DNA from: Streptomyces mexicanus
GTDB taxonomy: Bacteria > Actinomycetota > Actinomycetes > Streptomycetales > Streptomycetaceae
DNA length: 63,611 nucleotides
Assembly: GCF_902506575.1 (NCBI RefSeq)
Contig: NZ_LR732544.1
Coordinates: forward strand, 1,525,693-1,589,303
Direction: 5' to 3'
Positions within the stretch are counted from its first letter, which is position 1. Every line of letters begins with the position of its first letter. Below are positions 49,909-57,578 of the stretch, piece after piece. A model generated the notes under the pieces. It was not told the DNA's origin and made no database searches. It saw nothing but the letters and a program-made list of their open reading frames with translations. Made by a program: the position numbers and the translations under genes.

Positions 49909-50505
49909 TCAGCCGATCCGCGTCCGCTGCAACAGTCCCCAGGTGAACTCCGCGACGACCTCGCGCGGCACCCCCCGGGCGTCCGGTGCCGTGAAGGCCA
50001 GGCCCCACCGCGTGGGGGCCGTGCCCTCCAGCGGGCGGGCCGGGGCGAAGGCGCGGGCGGCCTCGTCGACCGTGCAGGACCACGGTGTGAGGTCCTCCAC
50101 GGTGCGCAGGTCGGGCGGCCGTGCCCCCGGGGCGCGCCCCAGCCACTCGTTCCAGACCTGGCCGCGCGGCCCGGCCAGCACCTCGAAGCGCAGGTCCGGC
50201 CAGAGGGGCAGCGGCCACTGCCGGGCCTCGCAGTCCAGGTCGCCGATCCGGCGGGCGGTGACGGACTCCGGGGCGCCGAGAACGGAGCGGTACCGAGCCG
50301 CCGCCGAGCGGGCCCTGGGCGCCCGGACCATCGCCTGCCACCGCTTGTTGGCCTCCCGCATGTCCGCCATCGAGGCGCCCAGCGCACGGCGGGCGTCGTC
50401 CACCAGATCCGGATTGTGGTCGGCCATTCGGCGCAACAGCACCAGCTGGAAGTCGAGCGGGGTGAAGGGGGCGGCGGGGCGGTTTCCGGAGGGCATGGAC
50501 ACCAT
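49909..50505 (-). CDS. hypothetical protein
   Basis: Protein of about 198 residues that I do not recognise. The N-terminal half is helical and charged (LDFQLVLLRRMADHNPDLVDDARRALGASMADMREAN), the C-terminal half has several Trp residues and short strands (LPLWPDLRFEVLAGPRGQVWNEWLGR). No signal peptide or membrane segment is seen. Starts at 50505 (MVSMPSGN) and 50496 (MPSGN) are both possible, without a clear ribosome binding site. It is divergent from an IclR regulator whose operator-like inverted repeat starts 75 bases away, so it might be controlled by it. Confidence 0.65.
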   Translation of the reverse strand: MVSMPSGNRPAAPFTPLDFQLVLLRRMADHNPDLVDDARRALGASMADMREANKRWQAMVRAPRARSAAARYRSVLGAPESVTARRIGDLDCEARQWPLPLWPDLRFEVLAGPRGQVWNEWLGRAPGARPPDLRTVEDLTPWSCTVDEAARAFAPARPLEGTAPTRWGLAFTAPDARGVPREVVAEFTWGLLQRTRIG

Positions 50506-50579
50506 CGTGGCCCACGGGGTGGGCCGCACGGCACCGCCACAGCCGTCCCGCCCATTGCCCGCGCACCGCGCTCTGGCTA

Positions 50580-50626
50580 GCCTGTGTTCGTCATGCCGAT
50601 CGCCTGTTGATATCTCGAACACAGGC
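50580..50626. promoter_or_regulatory. long inverted repeat, IclR operator candidate
   Basis: GCCTGTGTTCG (50580-50590) and CGAACACAGGC (50616-50626) are perfect 11-bp arms 25 bp apart, ending 24 bases before the IclR GTG start. The spacing and TTCG/CGAA core suit an IclR tetramer acting on its own promoter and on the divergent gene. Confidence 0.6.
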
Positions 50627-50650
50627 CTGCTTCAAGGGAGGGGGCCGGTC

Positions 50651-51424
50651 GTGGGACGTCTCGTACCCGCCGTGACCCGGGCTCTCGACATACTCGAGCT
50701 GTTCCTCGACGGGGACGGCACGCTCTCCGCCCCGGACATCGTGCGCAAGCTGCAGCTGCCGCGCACCACGGTGCACGAGCTGGTCACCACGCTCGCCGCC
50801 CGCCAGTACCTCGTCCCGGTCACCGGCCAGCCCGGACGCTACCGGCTCGGCGTGCGCCCCTACCAGCTCGGCAGCCGCTACGCCGAGCAGCTGGACCTGG
50901 CGGCCGAGGGCCAGCAGGTCGCCCGGTCCGTCGCCGAGACCTGCGACGAGACCGTGCACGTGGCGATCCTGGAGGACACCGACGTGATCTACATCGCCAA
51001 GGTGGACTCCACGCACGCGGTGCGCATGGTCTCCGCCGCCGGCCGCCGCCTGCCGGCCCACTGCACCTCGGTCGGCAAGATGCTGCTGGCCTCCCTGCCC
51101 GAGCAGGAGCTGGCCGCGCGCCTCCCGGACGGTGCCGAGCTGGTCGCGATGACCCCCAACAGCATCACCGACCCGGCCGTCCTGCGCGAGGTGTTGGCCG
51201 AGATCCGGCGGCGCGGGGTGGCCGTGGAGAGCCGGGAGTCCAACCCGGACGTCAGCTGCGTGGCCGCCCCCGTGCGCGACCGCACCGGGCAGGTCGTCGC
51301 CGCGCTGTCCATCTCCGTGCCCATGATCCGCTGGAGCGAGGAGCGCCGCGCCGAGCTGGAGCAGCTCGCCGTCAAGGGCGCCGCCGAGCTGTCCGAGCGC
51401 CTCGGCCACCGGAGCGCGGCATGA
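50651..51424 (+). CDS. IclR family transcriptional regulator
   Basis: Protein of 257 residues. The N-terminal winged helix (about 1-65) is typical: TRALDILELFLDG, APDIVRKLQLPRTTVHELVTTL, RYRLGVRPYQLGSRY. The C-terminal IclR effector domain shows VHVAILEDTDVIYIAKVDS, PAHCTSVGKMLLA, AVESRESNPDVSCVAAPVRD. The GTG at 50651 has GGAGGGGG 9-14 bases upstream. Its TGA overlaps the ATG of the SMP-30 gene. In many bacteria IclR/SMP-30 pairs govern sugar-acid use, so the ligand may be a sugar acid or its lactone. Confidence 0.88.
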   Translation: MGRLVPAVTRALDILELFLDGDGTLSAPDIVRKLQLPRTTVHELVTTLAARQYLVPVTGQPGRYRLGVRPYQLGSRYAEQLDLAAEGQQVARSVAETCDETVHVAILEDTDVIYIAKVDSTHAVRMVSAAGRRLPAHCTSVGKMLLASLPEQELAARLPDGAELVAMTPNSITDPAVLREVLAEIRRRGVAVESRESNPDVSCVAAPVRDRTGQVVAALSISVPMIRWSEERRAELEQLAVKGAAELSERLGHRSAA

Positions 51425-52290
51425 GCGGGCACCGAACGCACGGGAGGGCGGCGTACGAGGTCGCGGTGCGCGCGCGGGCCGCACTGGGCGAGGGGCCGAC
51501 CTGGGACCCGGCCGCCGGGCACCTGATCTGGGTGGACATCCTCTCCTCCCGGGTGCACACCTACGATCCCGCCTCCGGCCGGCGCACCGTCCGCGCCACC
51601 GGGCAGCACGTCGGCGCCGCCAAGCCGCGCGCCGGCGGCGGCCTGGTCCTGAACCTGCGCGACGGGGTGGGCCTCACCGACCCCGACGGCACCTTCCGCT
51701 GGCTGCACCGCGACCCGGTCCCCGGCCGCCGCGGCAACGACGCCGCGATCGCCCCCGACGGCGCCCTGTGGGCCGGCACCATGCGCTACGACGAGTCGGC
51801 GGGCGGCGGCACCCTGACCCGCCTGACCGGCGACGGCACGGCCGACGTCGTCCTGGACGACGTGACGGTGAGCAACGGCACCGGCTGGAGCCCCGACGGC
51901 CGCCTGATGTACTACATCGACACGCCCACCCGCCGGATCGACGTCTTCGACGTCGACGGCCCGCGAGTGGTGAACCGGCGGCCGGTGGCGCGAGTGGAGG
52001 AGGGCGCCGGCTTCCCGGACGGCCTGACGGTCGACGCCGACGGCTGCGTGTGGGTGGCCCTGTGGGACGGCGGCGCGGTGCGCCGCTACACGCCCGCCGG
52101 GGACCTCGACCGGGTGATCGAGCTGCCCGTGCCGCGCCCCACGGCGTGCGCCTTCGGCGGCCCGGACCTCACCGACCTGTACATCACGACCGCCCGTACG
52201 GGGCTGACCGCGCCGCACCCGCTGGCCGGCTCGGTGCTGGTGGTCCCGGACGCGGGCAGGGGAGTACCCCAACCGGCCTTCGCGGGCTGA
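51421..52290 (+). CDS. SMP-30/gluconolactonase family protein
   Basis: Protein of 289 residues with the six-bladed beta-propeller of the SMP-30/regucalcin/gluconolactonase family. It shows LGEGPTWDPAAGHLIWVDI (metal-ligand Glu in GEGP), RGNDAAIAPDGALWAGTM (Asn ligand), VSNGTGWSPDG (Asn ligand) and EGAGFPDGLTVDADGCVWVALW (Asp as base), so the metal site appears complete. It should hydrolyse an aldonolactone in the cytoplasm. The ATG overlaps the IclR stop, so both are made from one transcript. The rest of the pathway is not in the window. Confidence 0.87.
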   Translation: MSGHRTHGRAAYEVAVRARAALGEGPTWDPAAGHLIWVDILSSRVHTYDPASGRRTVRATGQHVGAAKPRAGGGLVLNLRDGVGLTDPDGTFRWLHRDPVPGRRGNDAAIAPDGALWAGTMRYDESAGGGTLTRLTGDGTADVVLDDVTVSNGTGWSPDGRLMYYIDTPTRRIDVFDVDGPRVVNRRPVARVEEGAGFPDGLTVDADGCVWVALWDGGAVRRYTPAGDLDRVIELPVPRPTACAFGGPDLTDLYITTARTGLTAPHPLAGSVLVVPDAGRGVPQPAFAG

Positions 52291-52344
52291 GCGACCGCGA
52301 CCGCCCTGCCGCCGGGCCCTCCCGGCGGCGGGGACGCCGTCGCC

Positions 52345-52554
52345 ACCGGTCACGCGCGCCGACCGGTCACGCGCGCCGACCGGTCACGCGCCGACCGGTC
52401 ACGCGCCGACCGGTCAGGCGCGCCGATCGGTCACGCGCGCCGACCGGTCATGCGTGATCCCTGATCACACGCGCCCACCGGTCACACGCGCCCACCGGTC
52501 ACACGCGCCCACCGATCACACGCGCCCACCGATCACACGCGCCCACCGGTCACG
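52345..52554. repeat. 17-bp tandem array, about 12 units
   Basis: Between SMP-30 and the FAD oxidoreductase lie two blocks of tandem repeats. Block 1 (52345-52456) has about seven units of ACCGGTCACGCGCGCCG, two of them shortened to 15 bp. Block 2 (52464-52548) has five units of RTCACACGCGCCCACCG, exactly 17 bp each. Each unit carries a CGGTCAC or CGATCAC core. No spacers of other sequence occur, so it is not a CRISPR. The final partial unit contains the stop codon of the FAD oxidoreductase. Confidence 0.85.
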
Positions 52555-54001
52555 GCAACCCCGCCGCCCTGCGCTCCCGTCCCGTCAGCGGCGGCCCGTC
52601 CAGCGCCGGCTTGAGCGGGCCCACCGCCGCCGCGAGCAGCACGCTCGGCGCGAGCAGCGCCTGCGCGCCCCGCTCCAGCGAGGTCACGTCGGTCACCCGG
52701 CGGGCGATGCGCCCGTTGCCGGTGGCCGTGTACATCAGCCGCCCCACGTACGCCGCCGTCACCCGCTCCCGCAGCGTCGGGCCGGTCTCGGTCGCCTGCG
52801 GATAGAACACGTCCGAGCCGACCGCCAGGTCCCAGGCGGTGCGCACCGTGCGTCCCACCGTCCGCTGGATGTGCCGGGCCAGCCCGGCCGATCCCCAGCC
52901 CCGGCGGCGGATCAGGTCGCGGACCGCGAGGGCGGTCTGGGCGGCCACGGTCATGCCGTGGCCGTACACCGGGTTCAGCGCGCACACCGCGTCGCCGAGC
53001 ACCGCGAAGTTCTCCGGCCAGGCCGGCATCCGCTCGTAGTAGTGGCGGCGGTTGGCGGTGGTCCGGGTGAACGCCACATCGCTCAGCGGTTCCGCGCCGG
53101 CCAGCAGCTCCGCGATGACCGGGTGGCGCAGCTCCTCACGGGCGTACCGGAGGAAGTCGCCGGCCTCGGGGCTGGGTTCGCCGCCCCGGCTGCCGAACAG
53201 GGTGACCATCCAGCGGCCGTCCTCCACGGGCATCAGCACCCCTCCGCATCCGGGCCGCCCGCCGCGCGGATCGGCCTGGACGTTGACGACCGGGAAGCCC
53301 TCCGCGGCCCCGCCCGGCGCCCGGAACAGCCGGCTCGCGTACGCCACGCCCGAGCTGACCTCCCGCCGCCGCGGCGCGGGCAGTCCGAGCGCGGCCAGCC
53401 ACCGCGGTGCCCGCGACCCCCGCCCGGTGGCGTCCACCACCAGGCCGGCCCCCAGGGTGCGTTCGGCCCCGTCGGGCCCGCGCAGCCGTACCCCGGTGAC
53501 CGCCGCCCTGCTGCCGGTGAGTCCAAGCACCTCGGTGCGGTCCACGGCCGTCACGCGCCCGTCGGCGAGCACGTCCCGCCGTACCACCGCCTCCAGCAGG
53601 TCGCGGCTGCTGCGCAGCAGGAACGCCGACTCCCCCCAGCGCCGGAACCAGCCGTGCGGGGAGAGCGCCACCATGTCGGTGGGCACCGCCATCCGGGTCC
53701 CGCCGGCCGCCAGCAGCCGCCCGGTGACACCGGGCAGCAGCTGCTCCAGCGCCCGCGCGCCCCCCGACCACAGCTGGTGCACGTGGCGCGCCTGCGGCAC
53801 CCCCTTGCGGGGCTCGGGCCCGGCGGGCAGCGCGTCGCGCTCCACCAGCAGGACGCGGCCGGCGAAGGGGGCCAGGGCGCGGGCGGCGAGCAGGCCGGAC
53901 AGGGAGCCGCCGAGGACGACGGCGGTGGTGCGGTCACTCAGGGAGGTGCACCTGACGGGCGCGCGGCTGAGGGACGGCTGACTCATGGACGGCTGGCTCA
54001 T
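52550..54001 (-). CDS. FAD-dependent oxidoreductase / monooxygenase-like
   Basis: Protein of 483 residues. The dinucleotide-binding GGSLSGLLAARALA follows VVLGG near 28-45 with the acidic VERD at the second strand end; LVVDATGRGSRAPRWL and FAVLGDAVCALNPVYGHGM (GD motif) complete the flavin site of the PHBH-like family. The substrate is unknown. ATGs at 54001 and 53986 lie in a 15-bp tandem repeat (MSQPSMSQPS). Both are inside the end of the 7-TM gene, a 68-bp overlap at most, implying coupled translation. The TGA lies in the last unit of the 17-bp array. It is the last gene of a three-gene operon. Confidence 0.83.
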   Translation of the reverse strand: MSQPSMSQPSLSRAPVRCTSLSDRTTAVVLGGSLSGLLAARALAPFAGRVLLVERDALPAGPEPRKGVPQARHVHQLWSGGARALEQLLPGVTGRLLAAGGTRMAVPTDMVALSPHGWFRRWGESAFLLRSSRDLLEAVVRRDVLADGRVTAVDRTEVLGLTGSRAAVTGVRLRGPDGAERTLGAGLVVDATGRGSRAPRWLAALGLPAPRRREVSSGVAYASRLFRAPGGAAEGFPVVNVQADPRGGRPGCGGVLMPVEDGRWMVTLFGSRGGEPSPEAGDFLRYAREELRHPVIAELLAGAEPLSDVAFTRTTANRRHYYERMPAWPENFAVLGDAVCALNPVYGHGMTVAAQTALAVRDLIRRRGWGSAGLARHIQRTVGRTVRTAWDLAVGSDVFYPQATETGPTLRERVTAAYVGRLMYTATGNGRIARRVTDVTSLERGAQALLAPSVLLAAAVGPLKPALDGPPLTGRERRAAGLP

Positions 54002-55223
54002 GGACGGGAACGCTCTCTGCTGGGGCGGCCGCCCGGGCGCGGACCGCCTCGATCTCGTCGGGACGGCGGAGGGCTCGGGAGACGGCCCCGATCTCCTTGA
54101 GCAAGGTCGTGGGGTCGGGCGAGGGGTCGGTGTCGGGCGGCTCGGGCCGGCGGTTCCGGGCCTCCACGGCGTCGGTGATGGCCACCGCGGCGGCCAGCGC
54201 CCGGGCCCGCTCGGGCGGATGCCCGAGGGCGCGCGCGGCCTCGTGGGCGCGGGCGGCCAGGCCGGCGTCGAGGTGCCGGGCCAGCGGCAGCAGCACGTCC
54301 CGGATGAACGTCTCGCGCCGGATCAGCCGCAGCTCGGGCGTGGCCCGCAGCACGAAGGGCACACCGCCGCCGCTCGCGGTGCGCATCAGCTCGTACAGCG
54401 GCCGCAGTTCGCGGTGGGCCAGGTGCACCCGCCAGCGGTCGTGCAGGTACTGGCCGGCGTGCGGCAGGATGAAGCCGACCGCGATCAGGATGGCGGACAG
54501 GGCGGCCACGGGCGGCGCCAGGTTGGTGCTCAGCCAGTCCAGGTCGTGCCCCGTCCAGCGGGCGCCGACCGCGGTCAGCTTGGAGACGTCGAAGACCAGG
54601 TTGAGCACGTATCCGACGCCCAGCAGTTTCAGCCCGCCGCGCAGCCAGGCGTCCAGACCCTCGGCGCGCACCCAGTTCCACAGCAGCCGGGAGGTGATCA
54701 GGCAGGCCACGGCGTGCGCGGTGAGGTAGAGCAGGATCTCCTCGCGCATGAACGGGGTGCGGGCGTAGTACGTGTCCAGGTCGCGCAGCCGCTCCACGGG
54801 CGCGTCGGCCAGGGCGAACAGCACCCACAGGGCCACGATCACGCCCGAGTAGACGCCGACCACCCAGCGCACCGCGCGCCGCGTGGTGGGCAAACCCTCC
54901 GACAGGCCGCTGCGCCAGGTGATGATGAGCAGCAGGCAGGAGCCGCAGAACGCGGTCAGCAGCGAGTAGCACCAGGGCGCGGAGATGTTCGGCACGCCCG
55001 TGAGCCGGTTGACCCGGGCGATCGTCGAGGGCGCGCAGAACACGAACACCCCGCACGCCAGCAGCAGCAGCCCGCCGACCGCGCGCAGCAGCGGGTCGCG
55101 CCACAGCCGGACGATCGTGGGCAGCTTGATGACCAGCGCGGCGGGGAGGACCACCGCGGGGATCCAGAAGGGGACGTACACGGCGTCGAGCAGCGCCGCC
55201 GGGTCGAAGGCCGACGCGGTCAC
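53934..55223 (-). CDS. MAB_1171c-like seven-helix membrane protein
   Basis: Protein of 429 residues. The first 230 or so carry about seven hydrophobic helices (FWIPAVVLPAALVI, AVGGLLLLACGVFVF, SLLTAFCGSCLLLIITW, VVGVYSGVIVALWVLFA, ILLYLTAHAVACLI, LLGVGYVLNLVF, ALSAILIAVGFILP). The rest is cytoplasmic, with a HRELRPLYELM segment and a long helical part, then a Pro-rich tail. It matches the actinobacterial MAB_1171c/DUF6545 family, called putative transporters without evidence; it could equally be a receptor. The GTG at 55223 overlaps the TGA of the HExxH gene (GTGA). Confidence 0.78.
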   Translation of the reverse strand: MTASAFDPAALLDAVYVPFWIPAVVLPAALVIKLPTIVRLWRDPLLRAVGGLLLLACGVFVFCAPSTIARVNRLTGVPNISAPWCYSLLTAFCGSCLLLIITWRSGLSEGLPTTRRAVRWVVGVYSGVIVALWVLFALADAPVERLRDLDTYYARTPFMREEILLYLTAHAVACLITSRLLWNWVRAEGLDAWLRGGLKLLGVGYVLNLVFDVSKLTAVGARWTGHDLDWLSTNLAPPVAALSAILIAVGFILPHAGQYLHDRWRVHLAHRELRPLYELMRTASGGGVPFVLRATPELRLIRRETFIRDVLLPLARHLDAGLAARAHEAARALGHPPERARALAAAVAITDAVEARNRRPEPPDTDPSPDPTTLLKEIGAVSRALRRPDEIEAVRARAAAPAESVPVHEPAVHESAVPQPRARQVHLPE

Positions 55224-55822
55224 CGGGCCGCTCCGGGGTGTCCGCGGTAGCCCAGGGTGCGCTGGACCGGGTCGGGGACGGCGGCGCTCCGCCCCAGGTA
55301 GGGGCGGAAGACGGTGGCCAGACGGTGCCCGAAGTCGTCCGCCACGGCCTCGTCGGCCTCGCGGGAACCGTCGCGCGCGGCCACCGTCAGCGCCGTGTCC
55401 CGCCAGCCCGGTTTCCCGGCCAGGACCCGCTCGGCCGCGACACCGGAGACGTGGTGGTGCCGGTGCCCGGCGTGCAGGTGCCACAACTCGTGTCCCAGGA
55501 TGACCAGTTGTTGCACGCCCTCGGCCCGCTCCTCGACGATGACCAGGTCGAAGTCCTGGAACTCCACGCACAGCCCGGTCACTTCGATCTCGTCGGGGAA
55601 ACGCTCGAAGCGCAGCTGCACCGGCCGCCCGCCGCGCCGCGCGCTCATCTCCTCGCACAGCGCCCGGCACAGCTCCCGTACGCCGGCGGGGGGACGGGGC
55701 CGGGCGCGGACGGCCGCGGCGAGGTCGGCGGCCAGCGCGCGCCGGGCCGCGCCCGGCCGGACGCGGCGCAGCGCTCCGGCGGCGCGCCGTGCCGCCCGTC
55801 GCCGCGCGCCCGCGAAGTCCAT
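55220..55822 (-). CDS. HExxH (ImmA/IrrE-like) protein
   Basis: Protein of 200 residues. HELWH near residue 110 with HAGHRHHH after it gives a zinc-peptidase-like site similar to ImmA/IrrE. The first 50 residues are Arg/Ala-rich. Relatives are annotated as toxin components or regulator-linked peptidases, usually beside an XRE-family regulator, but none is found here. AAGGGGTGAGGGG precedes the ATG. GTGA overlap joins it to the 7-TM gene, so a peptidase, a membrane protein and a flavoenzyme form one operon. ImmA-type enzymes cleave repressors in response to signals; such a role is inferred. Confidence 0.75.
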   Translation of the reverse strand: MDFAGARRRAARRAAGALRRVRPGAARRALAADLAAAVRARPRPPAGVRELCRALCEEMSARRGGRPVQLRFERFPDEIEVTGLCVEFQDFDLVIVEERAEGVQQLVILGHELWHLHAGHRHHHVSGVAAERVLAGKPGWRDTALTVAARDGSREADEAVADDFGHRLATVFRPYLGRSAAVPDPVQRTLGYRGHPGAAR

Positions 55823-56047
55823 CCCCTCACCCCTTCCGGCCCCCGGCTCCCCCGCGGCAGGGCACGCCGTCCGAGCCTACGCGGCCGGAAGTGCGCGCGC
55901 CATGCGATCGGACGACCGTTGTTCAGCCGAGAACGACCGCTGCGGGGACGGCTTTTGATCCGTGTTTTCTCCTGCGCTGTCGCCCGGGGTTTCCGCCGTG
56001 TCCGCTCCCGGGGTGCTCACAGCCGGGCGAAAGTCACGCACGACCCA
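55823..56047. other. divergent intergenic region, left part
   Basis: Together with the following promoter and leader, 397 bp separate the HExxH gene from the sugar-binding protein gene. No gene is supported. The part 55900-56047 is clearly less GC-rich than the flanking genes, as expected of a promoter region. Confidence 0.45.
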
Positions 56048-56076
56048 TTGACGTGGAATCGCTTCCACCCTACGGT
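56048..56076 (+). promoter_or_regulatory. promoter with LacI-type operator in the spacer
   Basis: TTGACG (56048-56053) and TACGGT (56071-56076) are spaced by 17 bp as in a vegetative promoter. The spacer is filled by GTGGAATCGCTTCCAC (56053-56068), a 16-bp perfect palindrome with central CG, typical of LacI-family repressors. Binding would block RNA polymerase. It sits 144 bases upstream of the sugar-binding protein gene. Confidence 0.7.
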
Positions 56077-56219
56077 CCCGTTCGAAGTTACGAGCAGATG
56101 TCGAAATACCGAACGACGAGACGGCCATCCGGACTGGACGCCAAAACCGGACGCGGCTCCGTCGGCACCACGACCGCGCATCTGCGCAGCTCCACGACAC
56201 GACGAGTGAGGGCGGGTAC

Positions 56220-57578
56220 ATGGGACGACCTGGCCTGCATCGCAGGCAACTCCTCGCCGCCGCGGGCGGCCTGGCGGTGGCGGGCAGCTTGGGCTTCGCC
56301 GCCCTCGGCACGGGCGCCGACGCGCTCGCGACGGGGGGCCGCACCCGCGTGCGGTTCTGGAACCTGTTCAGCGGCGGCGACGGCGCCAACATGATCGCGA
56401 TGCTGGACGCCTTCCGGAAAGCCGAACCCGGCATCGCCGTCAAGGACTCCACCCTCCAGTGGGGCAACCCCTTCTACACCAAGCTCGCCATGGCGGCGGC
56501 GGGCAACCGCGCGCCGGAACTCGGGGTGATGCACCTCGGCCGCGTCCCCGGCTTCTCGCCCGGCCGCCTGCTCGACCCGTGGGACGTCGGCCTGCTCGCC
56601 CGGTACGGCGTCCACGAGAAGGACTTCAACCCGGCCCTGTGGAAACGCGCCGTGATCGACGGCAAGCTCTACGCCCTGCCGCTCGACATCCACGTGCAGC
56701 TGTGCTTCTACCGGCGGGACGTGCTGAAGAAGGCCGGCCTGCTCGGCGCCGACGGGCGGATGGTCCCGGTCACCTCCACCGACGACTGGTTCGGGGTGCT
56801 GAAGGAGGCCAAGAAGGCCACCCGCAAGGGTCTGCAGACCATCGGCTTCTGGCACAACGACCAGAACTTCCAGTGGTGGTTCTTCGTCGCCTTCTACACC
56901 CAGCTCGGCGGCACCTGGTTCGACGACGCCCGCACCGAGGTCACCTTCGACACCGACAAGGCCACCGAGGTCCTGGAGTTCCTGCGCCGGCACATCACCG
57001 ACGGCTACGCCGACCCGGGCTTCGGCGGCGGCGCCGGCGCCGAACAGTTTGTCAACGGCTCCCCGTTCTGCTGGGAGGGCAACTGGTCGGTGCCGGTCTT
57101 CACGGGCGCGAAACTCGACTACGGCGCCACCCCGCTGCCACCGGTCTTCGGCAAGCGGGCCACCCACGCCGAGTCGCACTCCTTCGTGCTGCCCCACCAG
57201 GCCGACCGCGGCGGCGCCCCCAACGAGGGCGCGCACCGCCTCGCCGCCTACATCGTCCGCCACGCCCGGCAGTGGGCGGCCGGCGGCCACATCCCCGCCT
57301 ACACGCCGACGCTGTCCACCGAGGCGTACCGGAAGCTGTCGCCGCAGAACGAGTACGTCTCGGCGATGGACCACCAGGCCACCGAGCCCAAGGTGTGGTT
57401 CGCGGGCTCCACCGGCATTCTCGCCCAGCGCGTCGGCCCGATCGTCGTCTCCTCGACGATGGGCTCCGCCGCCCCGGACACCGCGGCCCGCCGGATGAAG
57501 AGGGAACTGGCCGCGCTGCTCGCCATGAAGAACCCCATGGACGGCAGGACCGCCGCGCAGGGAGGTGCCGTCGCATGA
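56220..57578 (+). CDS. sugar ABC transporter substrate-binding protein
   Basis: Protein of 452 residues of the MalE/UgpB-like family. The N-terminus HRRQLLAAAGGLAVAGSLGFAALG has twin arginines followed by a hydrophobic stretch, suggesting a Tat-type signal; there is no lipobox Cys, unlike most actinobacterial binding proteins. Landmarks are VRFWNLFSGGDG, the LPLDIHVQLCFYRRDVLKKAG hinge region and EGNWSVPVFTGAKLDYGATPLP. The ATG at 56220 has only GAGGGCGGG upstream. Its TGA overlaps the first permease ATG. With GH43 and GH51 downstream the ligand is probably an arabino-oligosaccharide. Confidence 0.85.
   Translation: MGRPGLHRRQLLAAAGGLAVAGSLGFAALGTGADALATGGRTRVRFWNLFSGGDGANMIAMLDAFRKAEPGIAVKDSTLQWGNPFYTKLAMAAAGNRAPELGVMHLGRVPGFSPGRLLDPWDVGLLARYGVHEKDFNPALWKRAVIDGKLYALPLDIHVQLCFYRRDVLKKAGLLGADGRMVPVTSTDDWFGVLKEAKKATRKGLQTIGFWHNDQNFQWWFFVAFYTQLGGTWFDDARTEVTFDTDKATEVLEFLRRHITDGYADPGFGGGAGAEQFVNGSPFCWEGNWSVPVFTGAKLDYGATPLPPVFGKRATHAESHSFVLPHQADRGGAPNEGAHRLAAYIVRHARQWAAGGHIPAYTPTLSTEAYRKLSPQNEYVSAMDHQATEPKVWFAGSTGILAQRVGPIVVSSTMGSAAPDTAARRMKRELAALLAMKNPMDGRTAAQGGAVA

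Noticed and set aside
52345..52554. Tandem array considered as a CRISPR
   Set aside because: Units of 15-17 bp follow each other without unique spacers and no cas gene is near.
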